A stretch of DNA of 17,826 bases from an uncultured Clostridia bacterium. GTDB lineage: Bacteria > Bacillota > Clostridia > UBA1381. The notes under the pieces are model-generated. The model did no database searches. It was not told the DNA's origin and saw nothing but the letters and a program-made list of their open reading frames with translations. The stretch is from the NCBI GenBank assembly GCA_910585485.1, contig CAJUEZ010000040.1, positions 1 through 17,826 of the forward strand. The letters run 5' to 3'. Position numbers and translations under genes: made by a program. Below, in pieces: positions 1 to 7,329 of the stretch. The stretch's first letter is position 1. Every line of letters starts with the position of its first letter.

Positions 1-1635
1 ATGTCAATCAAGAGAAAAATGGGAACAACCGAAAAGGTTACGATTGATAATAAAGCATACACACCTCAGGAAATATCAGCTATGATTTTAACTAAGCTTA
101 AGCAGGACGCAGAAGGCTATCTTGGGGAAACAGTAACTCAGGCGGTTATTACTGTTCCGGCATATTTTAATGACTCGCAGCGTCAGGCGACAAAAGACGC
201 GGGTAAAATCGCGGGACTTGAAGTTTTGAGAATTATAAACGAGCCTACGGCTGCCGCTCTTGCATACGGTATGAGCGATAAGGATCAGACAATTATGGTA
301 TACGACCTTGGCGGCGGTACATTCGATGTGTCAATTCTTGAAATCGGTGACGGAGTATTTGAGGTTCTTTCAACAAACGGCGATACAAGACTTGGCGGCG
401 ATGATTTTGACCAGAGAATTATTGATTTCCTTGTTGCTGAGTTCAAAAAGAGTGACGGTGTTGATTTGTCAACAGACAAAATGGCAATGCAGAGACTAAA
501 GGAAGCGGCTGAAAAATCAAAGATTGAACTTTCAACAACTACAACATCAAACATAAATCTTCCGTTTATCACTGCTGACGCGTCAGGACCTAAGCATATG
601 GACATCACGCTTACAAAAGCTAAGTTCGACGAGCTTACGGCTGATCTTGTAGACAGAACAATCACATGTATAAAAAATGCTATGAGCGATGCCGGTGTAA
701 GCGCTTCTAAGATAGACGAGGTGCTTCTTGTAGGCGGCTCATCAAGAATTCCGGCTGTTCAGGAGGCTGTTAAGAAGGAGATGGGTAAAGAGCCTCACAA
801 GGGCATTAACCCTGACGAATGCGTCGCTGTAGGCGCTGCAAGGCAGGCGGGTGTGCTTGGAGGAGAAGAAACAGGCGTACTTCTTTTGGATGTAACTCCA
901 TTGTCACTTGGTATAGAAACAATGGGCGGAGTATTTACAAAGCTTATAGAAAGAAATACTACAATTCCTACAAACAAGTCACAGATTTTCTCAACTGCCG
1001 CAGACGGTCAGACATCTGTTGAAGTACATGTGCTTCAGGGTGAAAGAGAAATGGCTCAGTATAATAAGACATTGGGACGCTTTAATCTTACAGGAATTGC
1101 TCCCGCACCTCGCGGAGTACCGCAGATTGAGGTTACATTTGATATTGATGCAAACGGTATCGTAAACGTAAGCGCTAAGGACCTGGGTACAGGTAACGAG
1201 CAGAAGATTACAATCACCGCTTCCTCAAATCTTTCTGACGAGGATATTGATAAGGCTGTTAAAGAGGCAGAAAAATATGCAGAGGAAGATAAGAAGCGTA
1301 AGGAAGAGGTTGAAATCAGAAATAATGCCGAATCTCTTGTATATCAGTGTGAAAAGGCTGTAAAAGATGCCGGCGATAAGATAGACGATGCTACAAAGTC
1401 AATGGTTGAGACGGAAGTGAATAAGGTTAAGGAAGCCTTAAAAGGAACAGACAGCGCGGCTATTAAGGCGGCTACTGACGAATTGCAGGAAAAATTCTAT
1501 TCGGTAGCACAGCAGATGTATCAGCAGGCAAATCCTGAAGGCGCGGCGGGTGCTGACCCTAATGCGCAGCAGACAGCAGGCGGTGATAATGTATATGAGG
1601 CTGACTATAAAGAAGTAGACAACGACAATAATTAA
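1..1635 (+). CDS. dnaK: Molecular chaperone DnaK (Hsp70), 5' end cut off by the window
   Basis: Hsp70 chaperone: an ATP-driven cytoplasmic folding machine that works with DnaJ and GrpE. The visible 544 residues begin inside the ATPase domain. The first methionine matches the internal MSIKRKMG stretch of DnaK, not a true start, so roughly 65-70 N-terminal residues lie outside the window. Seen in order: the NEPTAAALAYG segment, the phosphate-binding DLGGGTFDVS motif, the adenosine motif LLVGGSSRIP, the DVTPLSLGIET interdomain linker, the substrate-binding beta domain with NGIVNVSAKDLGTG, the helical lid, a Gln/Ala/Gly-rich tail and an acidic end (EVDNDNN) resembling the EEVD-like tails of this family. 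The frame is intact to TAA at 1633-1635. A terminator follows, so dnaJ is transcribed separately at least in part. Confidence 0.97.
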   Translation: MSIKRKMGTTEKVTIDNKAYTPQEISAMILTKLKQDAEGYLGETVTQAVITVPAYFNDSQRQATKDAGKIAGLEVLRIINEPTAAALAYGMSDKDQTIMVYDLGGGTFDVSILEIGDGVFEVLSTNGDTRLGGDDFDQRIIDFLVAEFKKSDGVDLSTDKMAMQRLKEAAEKSKIELSTTTTSNINLPFITADASGPKHMDITLTKAKFDELTADLVDRTITCIKNAMSDAGVSASKIDEVLLVGGSSRIPAVQEAVKKEMGKEPHKGINPDECVAVGAARQAGVLGGEETGVLLLDVTPLSLGIETMGGVFTKLIERNTTIPTNKSQIFSTAADGQTSVEVHVLQGEREMAQYNKTLGRFNLTGIAPAPRGVPQIEVTFDIDANGIVNVSAKDLGTGNEQKITITASSNLSDEDIDKAVKEAEKYAEEDKKRKEEVEIRNNAESLVYQCEKAVKDAGDKIDDATKSMVETEVNKVKEALKGTDSAAIKAATDELQEKFYSVAQQMYQQANPEGAAGADPNAQQTAGGDNVYEADYKEVDNDNN

Positions 1636-1653
1636 TAAATACAAAAACACTTG

Positions 1654-1680
1654 AGGACGGACAAAATGTCCGTCCTTTTC
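1654..1680 (+). terminator. Intrinsic terminator after dnaK
   Basis: A perfect 10-bp stem, AGGACGGACA (1654-1663) with TGTCCGTCCT (1667-1676), closes a 3-nt AAA loop. A short T run follows. It starts 18 nt after the dnaK stop and ends before the dnaJ promoter. Confidence 0.85.
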
Positions 1681-1704
1681 AGGATATATAATTTATCGGT
1701 ACGC

Positions 1705-1733
1705 TTTACAAATAGAAAAAAGTATAGTATAAT
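1705..1733 (+). promoter_or_regulatory. Sigma-A-type promoter for dnaJ
   Basis: TTTACA (1705-1710) and TATAAT (1728-1733) are separated by exactly 17 nt and lie just upstream of the dnaJ ribosome site. No CIRCE-like inverted repeat is visible here, so HrcA control of this promoter is not supported. Confidence 0.75.
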
Positions 1734-1753
1734 ATTGTAGGCAGGTGAAGAAG

Positions 1754-2881
1754 ATGGCAGATAAAAGAGATTATTATGAAGTCTTGGGCGTGCAAAAAAG
1801 CGCCTCGGATGATGAAATAAAAAAAGCTTTTAGAAAACAGAGTAAAAAATATCATCCGGACTTAAATCCGGGCAATAAAGAAGCAGAAGAAAAATTCAAA
1901 GAAGTCAACGAGGCTTATCAGGTACTTTCAGATGCTCAGAAACGTTCAAAGTACGACCAGTTTGGACACGCGGGCGTTGACCCTAATTTTGGTGCCGGCG
2001 GAGGCGGCTTTAACGGTGCCGGATTTGATTTCGGCGACATTTTCGGAGATATTTTTGGCGGCGGATTCGGCGGCTTTGGCGGCGGAAGCAGGAGAAATGG
2101 ACCGAGACGCGGAAATGATATACGTCAGGTTATAGATATAAGCTTTGAAGAGGCAGCTTTTGGATGCAGTAAGAAAATGAATGTGCAGATGCAGGAAAAA
2201 TGTGAAACCTGCGGAGGCAGCGGCGCGAAAAAAGGAACGACAGTTACAACCTGTTCACAGTGTCACGGAAGTGGACGCGTTCAAACTCAGCAGAGAACCA
2301 TACTTGGTTATATGACTACAGAAACCACATGTCCGCAGTGTCACGGAGAAGGCAAGATTATTAAAGAACCATGCCGAGACTGTCGCGGAACAGGCACAGT
2401 GAGAAAGAATAAAACAATAGAAATTCAGATCCCGGCGGGTATTGATAACGGACAGACGATTCAGCTTTCCGGCAAGGGCGAAGCAGGATATAAGGGCGGA
2501 CCGAGCGGAGATTTGCTCCTTACAGTCAGAGTTCGTCCGCATGCGTTGTTCAAACGTGAAGGAAACGACGTATTCATAGAAATGCCGATTACATTTGTGC
2601 AGGCGGCGCTTGGAGCGACTGTAAAAGTTCCCACACTTGACGGTGCGGTGGAATTGAACATACCGGAAGGAACTCAGACTTCGTCAAGATTCCGAATGAA
2701 GGGAAAAGGTATTCCGTTCCTTAGAAGCAAATCAAGAGGAGATCAGTATGTCACAGTGAATGTTGAAGTGCCGAGAAACCTTACATCAAAACAGAAAGAA
2801 GTACTTAAAAATTTTGATGAGGATAAAAACTATAAACAGAAAAAAAGTTTTTGTGAAAAAATGAAAGATTTTCTGAAATGA
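1754..2881 (+). CDS. dnaJ: Chaperone protein DnaJ (Hsp40)
   Basis: J-domain co-chaperone of 375 residues that stimulates DnaK ATPase and delivers unfolded clients. I chose ATG at 1754 because AGGTGA lies a few bases before it and the protein then begins MADKRDYYEVLGV, as DnaJ proteins do; the in-frame GTG at 1745 has no ribosome site. Domains: J domain at residues 5-70 with the HPD signature at 34-36, a Gly/Phe-rich linker at about 73-115, four CxxCxGxG zinc repeats starting at C150, C167, C193 and C207, then the C-terminal client-binding domains. Everything expected of a full-length type I DnaJ is present. The end lies 16 nt before the hisD-like start, so read-through into that gene is likely. 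GrpE and HrcA are not in the window. Confidence 0.97.
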   Translation: MADKRDYYEVLGVQKSASDDEIKKAFRKQSKKYHPDLNPGNKEAEEKFKEVNEAYQVLSDAQKRSKYDQFGHAGVDPNFGAGGGGFNGAGFDFGDIFGDIFGGGFGGFGGGSRRNGPRRGNDIRQVIDISFEEAAFGCSKKMNVQMQEKCETCGGSGAKKGTTVTTCSQCHGSGRVQTQQRTILGYMTTETTCPQCHGEGKIIKEPCRDCRGTGTVRKNKTIEIQIPAGIDNGQTIQLSGKGEAGYKGGPSGDLLLTVRVRPHALFKREGNDVFIEMPITFVQAALGATVKVPTLDGAVELNIPEGTQTSSRFRMKGKGIPFLRSKSRGDQYVTVNVEVPRNLTSKQKEVLKNFDEDKNYKQKKSFCEKMKDFLK

Positions 2882-2897
2882 TTTTAGGAGGAACACA

Positions 2898-4196
2898 ATG
2901 AACCCGAATATTTATGAACTATCAAAAATGACAAAGGAGCAGTACGACTTTATAATGAAGCGTGCTGAACTTGATATAACAGAACAGATGAAACTTGCCC
3001 GCGAGGTGTCGGACGATATAAGAGCGCGCGGAGATGAGGCTGTTCTTGAATACACGGCAAAATTTGACCGCGTACAGCTTACAAAGGACACTCTAAAGGT
3101 AACGGCAGAAGAAATAGAAGCGGGTTATAACCGGCTTGATAAGGAAACTCGCGAGGCGATAGAGTACGCGTATAAGAACATTTATGATTTCCATGAGAAA
3201 CAGCTTCCCGAGGAAATGTGGTTCACTATGGTTGATGATGGTCTTATGGTGGGTGAAAAGACTACTCCGATTGTTGACGTATGTCTGTATGTGCCGCATG
3301 GAAAGGGTTCATTCCCATCAGTTATGTGTATGCTTGGTATTCCGGCAGTTGTCGCGAAAGTTCCGAATATTGTCGTTGTTACGCCTCCGAATGAAAAAGG
3401 CGAAGTAGACGATGCAATTTTAGCGGCTGCTAAGATTATTGGAATAACTGAAATATATAAAGTTGGAGGTATTCAGGCAGTAGCGGCTGTCGCATACGGT
3501 ACTGAAACAATACCTAAATGCCATAAAATTATAGGTCCGGGTAACAGCTACGCGACAGCGGCAAAACGAGTGCTGGCAAATCATATTGACGCGGGATTGC
3601 CTGCGGGACCGAGTGAGATAATTGTGCTTGCGGACGAAAAGGCAGATCCGGAAAAGGTTGCGCTTGATTGGATGATTGAAGCTGAGCACGGACCTGACAG
3701 CGCCGCGCTGTTAGTAACACATTCACGGGAATTGGTTGATAAGGTGATACCTGTAGTAAATCGTCAGCTTGAAAAGATTTCTCCAAAGCGTAAGGAGTTT
3801 ATAGAAACAAACCTGACTACATACGGCGGAGTGATTTTGACAAATTCGCTTGACGAATCAATAGACTTTGTAAACGACTATGCGCCTGAGCATATGGAGG
3901 TAATGACGGAGAAACCGTTTGACACATTGCCGAAAATTAAAAACGCGGGTGAAATACTGCTTGGTGACTATACTCCTGTCACACTGTGTAACTTTGTTTT
4001 GGGACCTAACGCAATACTTCCGACAGGCGGTTTTGCGAAGACGTATTCATCAGTCAGTGTGCAGGATTTCTTAAAGCGTTCGTCTGTCGGTTACGCGTCT
4101 AAAGAAGGTTTTGAGAATGTGCGTGAGTATGCTTACAGAATATCAAAAGTAGAGGGCTTTGATACGCACGGCTTGGCGGTTAAGGAGAGAAAATAA
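2898..4196 (+). CDS. hisD: Histidinol dehydrogenase-like protein (HisD family) with altered active site
   Basis: HisD family, 432 residues, cytoplasmic. Classical HisD oxidises L-histidinol to histidine with two NAD+ and one zinc. The fold is clear: KVGGIQAVAAVAYGTETIP and IIGPGNSYATAAKR in the NAD domain, AEHGPDSAALLV, and the catalytic EH pair E331-H332 in YAPEHMEV. Set against remembered E. coli HisD, zinc ligands H262 and H419 are kept (H264, H424), as is E414 (E419). But Q259 is E261, E356 is V361, D360 is N365 and H367 is A372. I recall some Clostridia proteins annotated as HisD with the same N and A, so this is probably a subfamily and not decay. Whether it makes histidine is uncertain. 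AGGAGG at 2886-2891 supports the start. It follows dnaJ closely and precedes the hisB-like gene. The symbol reflects family only. Confidence 0.85.
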   Translation: MNPNIYELSKMTKEQYDFIMKRAELDITEQMKLAREVSDDIRARGDEAVLEYTAKFDRVQLTKDTLKVTAEEIEAGYNRLDKETREAIEYAYKNIYDFHEKQLPEEMWFTMVDDGLMVGEKTTPIVDVCLYVPHGKGSFPSVMCMLGIPAVVAKVPNIVVVTPPNEKGEVDDAILAAAKIIGITEIYKVGGIQAVAAVAYGTETIPKCHKIIGPGNSYATAAKRVLANHIDAGLPAGPSEIIVLADEKADPEKVALDWMIEAEHGPDSAALLVTHSRELVDKVIPVVNRQLEKISPKRKEFIETNLTTYGGVILTNSLDESIDFVNDYAPEHMEVMTEKPFDTLPKIKNAGEILLGDYTPVTLCNFVLGPNAILPTGGFAKTYSSVSVQDFLKRSSVGYASKEGFENVREYAYRISKVEGFDTHGLAVKERK

Positions 4197-4224
4197 TCCC
4201 AAAATCACTTCCTTTCGGAACTTC

Positions 4225-4255
4225 TGGCGGTTTATACAGTTTCACTGTTCTGCCA
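4225..4255 (+). other. Imperfect hairpin between hisD-like and hisB-like genes
   Basis: TGGCGG (4225-4230) pairs with CTGCCA (4250-4255) with one G-T wobble, and ACAGT (4236-4240) pairs with ACTGT (4244-4248) inside it. No T run follows, so it is not a good terminator. It could be an mRNA processing or stability element. The 105-bp gap around it shows no clear promoter. Confidence 0.35.
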
Positions 4256-4301
4256 TCAAAATGACTGTAATTTTGAAATTATTAAAAAGAGGTATATTAG
4301 T

Positions 4302-4919
4302 ATGGAAAAGATAAAAGTAACCCGAAAGACAACTGAGTCGGTTATGTCGGTAACTCTTGATTTTTCACCTTTAGCGTCTGACTATCGCAAGAAAATAAAC
4401 ACAACCATAACATTTTTAAATCACATGCTGGAGCATATTGCGTGGAGAGGCGGCTTTAATATTGAAGTCAGTGTAGAATTGGATAAGTTTACTCTTACAC
4501 ATGTGATTGCCGAGGACTTAGGCATAGCGCTTGGCACGGCGGTAAGGGAGTACATACTTCGCACTGACGGCGCGATGGGATATGGCGACGCTGTCGGAAT
4601 AATTGACGAGGCGAAAGCGGAATGCGCCGTAAGCTTTGAGGAACGCTCATACTGTGATATTGATTATCACGGAATTGAACTTTCTGAAAAAGTTGAGGGG
4701 ATGGATACTGAGGACTTGGAAACTTTCCTTGAAGGCTTTGCTCAGGGCGCAAGATGCACCTTGCACATTGACTTGCTTAAAGGGCATAACGGACATCATA
4801 TTTGGGAAGCGATATTCCGCGCGTTGGGAACAACTTTAAATTGCGCTTTAGCGGTTTCGCAATCGCGCAAGGGGAAAACCGCGGGAGTAGCGGGCAAAAT
4901 TGAATGGACGATTGAATAA
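4302..4919 (+). CDS. hisB: Imidazoleglycerol-phosphate dehydratase-like protein (HisB family), divergent
   Basis: Family of imidazoleglycerol-phosphate dehydratase, 205 residues, close to the usual monofunctional length. The classical enzyme removes water from IGP using two manganese ions held by a duplicated His/Glu motif. Seen: FLNHMLEH (H41), the first half-motif HVIAED (H67, E71), DEAKAE, TLHI (H155) and the second half-motif HHIWEA (H165, H166, E169). Departures from consensus: the first half-motif normally reads HHTxED, so a ligand histidine is V68 here; FLDHM is FLNHM; and the usual C-terminal PSTKG is replaced by a different Lys/Gly-rich end. Family membership is clear, activity on IGP is not. 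A ribosome site AAGAGGT lies about 8 nt before ATG. Its neighbours, a HisD-like protein and a phosphatase-type HAD protein, suggest a shared pathway. Confidence 0.8.
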   Translation: MEKIKVTRKTTESVMSVTLDFSPLASDYRKKINTTITFLNHMLEHIAWRGGFNIEVSVELDKFTLTHVIAEDLGIALGTAVREYILRTDGAMGYGDAVGIIDEAKAECAVSFEERSYCDIDYHGIELSEKVEGMDTEDLETFLEGFAQGARCTLHIDLLKGHNGHHIWEAIFRALGTTLNCALAVSQSRKGKTAGVAGKIEWTIE

Positions 4920-4924
4920 TACAA

Positions 4925-4953
4925 AGGGACACTAAAAATTTAGTGTCCCTATT
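4925..4953 (+). terminator. Long hairpin after hisB-like gene, probable weak terminator
   Basis: A perfect 12-bp stem (4925-4936 with 4939-4950) closes an AA loop and is followed only by ATTTG. The stem is strong but the U tract is poor. It may partly terminate transcription or protect the upstream mRNA before the HAD gene begins 20 nt later. Confidence 0.5.
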
Positions 4954-4972
4954 TGCGAATATAGAGGTAAAA

Positions 4973-6004
4973 ATGAAATTAGCGAAATTTCTTGATAAAT
5001 ACGACACCGTTATATTTGATATGGACGGTGTGATAACGAGTGAACAGAATTATTGGAACTGCGCCGCGCTTACGGTTTGGGAGTACCTGAAATGGAATCG
5101 GGGCGATAAAATAGACATAAAATACGCGGAAAATAATGTTGAAAAAATACGCTCGCTTGTATTCTGCAACGACAAAATAATTGAGGTGTTAAAAGCTAAA
5201 GGCGTAAATTCAAATTGGGATTTGGGTTATGTTGTTGTTCTTCTTGCGTGGATTTGCGGAGGAAAGGAATATGGCGAAGATTTCTCTGATGTGCTGAAAA
5301 AGGCGGAGGAATTGCCTGATAATATTCTTGATGTGTATGATATGTTAGCAAAGGCGTCGTCCGAAAAAACAGGATTCAACTATGATTGGATGAGGCGAAA
5401 TGGGATTATGTGGCAGACAATGCGGGATATATTCCAGACATGGTTTTTAGGTGACGAGTTGTTTTTAAAATATTTCTCACACCCGCCTTTGAATTCGGGA
5501 AAGGCAGGACTTTTGTATAAAGAAGAGCCGATTGTGGATAAGGACAAGCTGATAGAAATACTAAAGATGTTATGCGATGGGAAACGCGTATGTACGGGTA
5601 CCGGCAGACCGTATATTGAAATGATACGTCCGATTGAGAATTGGGGAATTAAAAAGTATTTTGCGCCTGACGGACTGTGTAATTATGATCATGTTGTGGC
5701 GGCTGAAAAGTCGTTAAACAGTAACGCGCTTACAAAACCTCATCCGTATATGTTTTTAAAGGCCCTGTACGGTACCGAGTATGAGGACAAAAAACTGATT
5801 GATAATGAATATGACGCGTCCAAAATAAAAACAACTCTTATTGTCGGTGATGCGGGAGCGGATATTTTGGCGGCGCAGGCAATGGGAGCGGATTTCTGCG
5901 CTGTTTTAACCGGGATACAGGGTGAAAGAGCGCGCGGATATTTTGAAAAAATGGGCGCGGATTATATATTAAACAGTGTTATTGATTTTGTGGAGGAAGA
6001 TTGA
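4973..6004 (+). CDS. HAD-superfamily hydrolase with a large cap domain
   Basis: Haloacid dehalogenase-superfamily protein of 343 residues, most likely a phosphatase or phosphomutase; the substrate is unknown. Four HAD motifs are visible: motif I DMDGV with nucleophile D16 and acid/base D18, motif II CTGTGRP near residue 208, lysine K255 in KPHPYMF, and motif IV GDAGAD with D293 and D297. About 185 residues lie between motifs I and II, so there is a large helical cap that should set substrate choice. I chose ATG at 4973 with AGAGG just upstream; an in-frame GTG at 4943 lies inside the preceding hairpin and is unlikely. Beside HisB- and HisD-like genes it could fill a histidinol-phosphatase-like step, but that is inference. 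Its stop is 1 nt before the next start. Confidence 0.85.
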   Translation: MKLAKFLDKYDTVIFDMDGVITSEQNYWNCAALTVWEYLKWNRGDKIDIKYAENNVEKIRSLVFCNDKIIEVLKAKGVNSNWDLGYVVVLLAWICGGKEYGEDFSDVLKKAEELPDNILDVYDMLAKASSEKTGFNYDWMRRNGIMWQTMRDIFQTWFLGDELFLKYFSHPPLNSGKAGLLYKEEPIVDKDKLIEILKMLCDGKRVCTGTGRPYIEMIRPIENWGIKKYFAPDGLCNYDHVVAAEKSLNSNALTKPHPYMFLKALYGTEYEDKKLIDNEYDASKIKTTLIVGDAGADILAAQAMGADFCAVLTGIQGERARGYFEKMGADYILNSVIDFVEED

Positions 6005-6005
6005 T

Positions 6006-6557
6006 ATGGAGAGAAAGATAACAGCTCCTTTGACAAAGGAGATAATCAAGGACTTAAAAGCGGGGGACAGTATTTTGCTGTCAGGTGTTATATATACCGC
6101 GCGTGATGCGGCGCACGAAAGAATGACGCGCAATTTCAAAAACGGTGAGTTATTTCCGATAGAACTCAGCAATCAGGTGATTTACTATGCCGGTCCATGT
6201 CCGGCAAAGCCAAACGAGATTATAGGTTCGTGCGGGCCTACTACAGCGGGTAGAATGGACGCATATACACCGCTTCTGCTTGATAACGGTCTGGGAGCGA
6301 TGATAGGCAAGGGCGCGCGCAGTAAGGAAGTTGTGGAAGCTATGAAGCGAAACTGCGTTGTGTATTTCGGGGCAATCGGCGGTGCAGGCGCGTTGATTGC
6401 GGAAAGTATAAAAAAAGCTGAGGTTATTGCATACGATGATTTGGGGACGGAAGCAATACGGCGTCTGGAGGTAGAAGACTTACCTCTTGTAGTGCTTATT
6501 GACTGCGAGGGCAATGACCTGTACGAAATAGGACAGGCACAGTACAGGGAGATATAG
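6006..6557 (+). CDS. Class I fumarase / tartrate dehydratase beta-type subunit (Fe-S hydro-lyase C-terminal domain)
   Basis: Beta-type subunit of oxygen-sensitive [4Fe-4S] hydro-lyases (fumarase class I, L-tartrate dehydratase), 183 residues, full family length. In these enzymes the alpha subunit holds the cluster and the beta subunit supplies substrate-binding residues. Seen: LLSGVIYTARDAAHER near the N-terminus, GPCPAKPNEIIGSCGPTTAGRMDAY in two halves (GPCPAKPNE and GSCGPTTAGRMD), GKGARSKEV, IGGAGALIA and AYDDLGTEAIRRLEVEDLP. I chose ATG at 6006 because GGAGG sits at 5992-5996, inside the end of the HAD gene. The alpha subunit, usually the immediate upstream neighbour, is absent; a HAD hydrolase is there instead. 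It may pair with an alpha subunit encoded elsewhere. Fumarase and tartrate dehydratase cannot be told apart from this subunit alone. Confidence 0.88.
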   Translation: MERKITAPLTKEIIKDLKAGDSILLSGVIYTARDAAHERMTRNFKNGELFPIELSNQVIYYAGPCPAKPNEIIGSCGPTTAGRMDAYTPLLLDNGLGAMIGKGARSKEVVEAMKRNCVVYFGAIGGAGALIAESIKKAEVIAYDDLGTEAIRRLEVEDLPLVVLIDCEGNDLYEIGQAQYREI

Positions 6558-6559
6558 CG

Positions 6560-7207
6560 TTGATAAAGTGGTTAAATAATATAAGAGCGCCAATACATAT
6601 TTCACGGAGAAAGAAAATTTTAAATACTTTGTTAGTTTTTGTATTCGGTTTGGCTATGGGGATTGGAACAAAATTTCTGGACTGTATACCGTCAAATTTA
6701 CTTCCGTATTTTATGGAAATACTTGATTTGCGTAATTTCTTCGGCAGAATAGCTATATGGTATCTGCTTGCCGTTATCATATCGATATACAGCAAAACCC
6801 CTCTGAGGGCGTCGGTTAATGTATTCGTATTTTTTGCGGGAATGTTAACGGGATATTATGCGTACACAAGGCTTTTTGCGGGCTTTTATCCTGACAGGGC
6901 ATACCTTATGATTTGGATTGTATTAACGGCGCTGTCGCCGTTTTTAGCCTTTATATGTTGGTATGCAAAGGGGAAAGGGAATACCTCGCTTGTAATTTCA
7001 TCATTAATATCTGCCTTATTATTTTTACAGGCATTTTCATTCGGAATGACTTATTTTAATGCGCCGTATATATTAGAGGTGCTTGTATGGGCAGCGGGTA
7101 TAGCGATACTTTACAAGTCACCGAAGCAAACTGCTGTAATGCTTGTGCTGTCGCTCGTATTTGCTGTAACAATGAGAATTGTTTTTCCGTTTATGTTTAT
7201 TATGTAA
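6560..7207 (+). CDS. Polytopic integral membrane protein, unknown function
   Basis: I do not recognise the family. The 215-residue protein has a short basic N-terminus (RAPIHISRRKK) and then about six or seven hydrophobic segments, roughly at residues 23-42, 62-79, 83-103, 114-134, 143-163, 168-184 and 188-210. A cytoplasmic N-terminus is likely from the positive charges. The start is TTG at 6560 with GGGAG about 7 nt before it; it begins 2 nt after the fumarase-type stop, so the two are translationally coupled. The last gene of the run, it ends on a strong terminator that overlaps its stop codon. No transporter signature, ATP-binding site or catalytic motif was seen. Confidence 0.75.
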   Translation: MIKWLNNIRAPIHISRRKKILNTLLVFVFGLAMGIGTKFLDCIPSNLLPYFMEILDLRNFFGRIAIWYLLAVIISIYSKTPLRASVNVFVFFAGMLTGYYAYTRLFAGFYPDRAYLMIWIVLTALSPFLAFICWYAKGKGNTSLVISSLISALLFLQAFSFGMTYFNAPYILEVLVWAAGIAILYKSPKQTAVMLVLSLVFAVTMRIVFPFMFIM

Positions 7208-7233
7208 AGTGCTTACGTTGTAAGCACTTTTTT
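7206..7233 (+). terminator. Intrinsic terminator ending the hisD-like to membrane protein run
   Basis: An 11-bp perfect stem (7206-7216 with 7220-7230) closes a GTT loop and continues into T residues. The 5' arm overlaps the TAA of the membrane protein gene. Confidence 0.9.
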
Positions 7234-7257
7234 GCAAAGAAAACTTTTCAAAAAAGT

Positions 7258-7279
7258 ATTGACAAGTATACTTGTCAAT
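7258..7279. promoter_or_regulatory. Perfect 22-bp palindrome over the -35 box (operator 1)
   Basis: The core is TGACAAG-N4-CTTGTCA with spacer TATA, perfectly symmetric over 22 bp. It contains the -35 hexamer TTGACA. The same core recurs 34 bp downstream. The likely binder is the XRE protein encoded by the second gene of this operon. Confidence 0.8.
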
Positions 7280-7287
7280 GGTATAAT
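7259..7287 (+). promoter_or_regulatory. Consensus sigma-A promoter for the DUF6442/XRE operon
   Basis: TTGACA (7259-7264) and TATAAT (7282-7287) are exact consensus hexamers with a 17-nt spacer. The expected start of transcription is near 7294, inside the second palindrome. So strong a promoter, buried under two operators, fits a tightly repressed or self-limited operon. Confidence 0.88.
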
Positions 7288-7290
7288 ACT

Positions 7291-7314
7291 CCATGACAAG
7301 AAAACTTGTCATGG
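7291..7314. promoter_or_regulatory. Second palindrome at the transcription start (operator 2)
   Basis: CCATGACAAG (7291-7300) and CTTGTCATGG (7305-7314) are perfect inverted arms around AAAA. The inner core TGACAAG-N4-CTTGTCA is identical in arms and spacing to operator 1; centres are 34 bp apart, about three helical turns. Confidence 0.8.
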
Positions 7315-7329
7315 AAAGGAGAGATATTT

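Noticed and set aside
285..665. Minus-strand ORF of 126 codons inside dnaK
   Set aside because: Antisense shadow of a highly conserved gene; no ribosome site and no recognisable domain.
1681..1753. CIRCE heat-shock operator before dnaJ
   Set aside because: No TTAGCACTC-N9-GAGTGCTAA-like inverted repeat is present.
4943..4972. Longer HAD start at GTG 4943
   Set aside because: It lies in the hairpin after the hisB-like gene and lacks a ribosome site; ATG 4973 has one.
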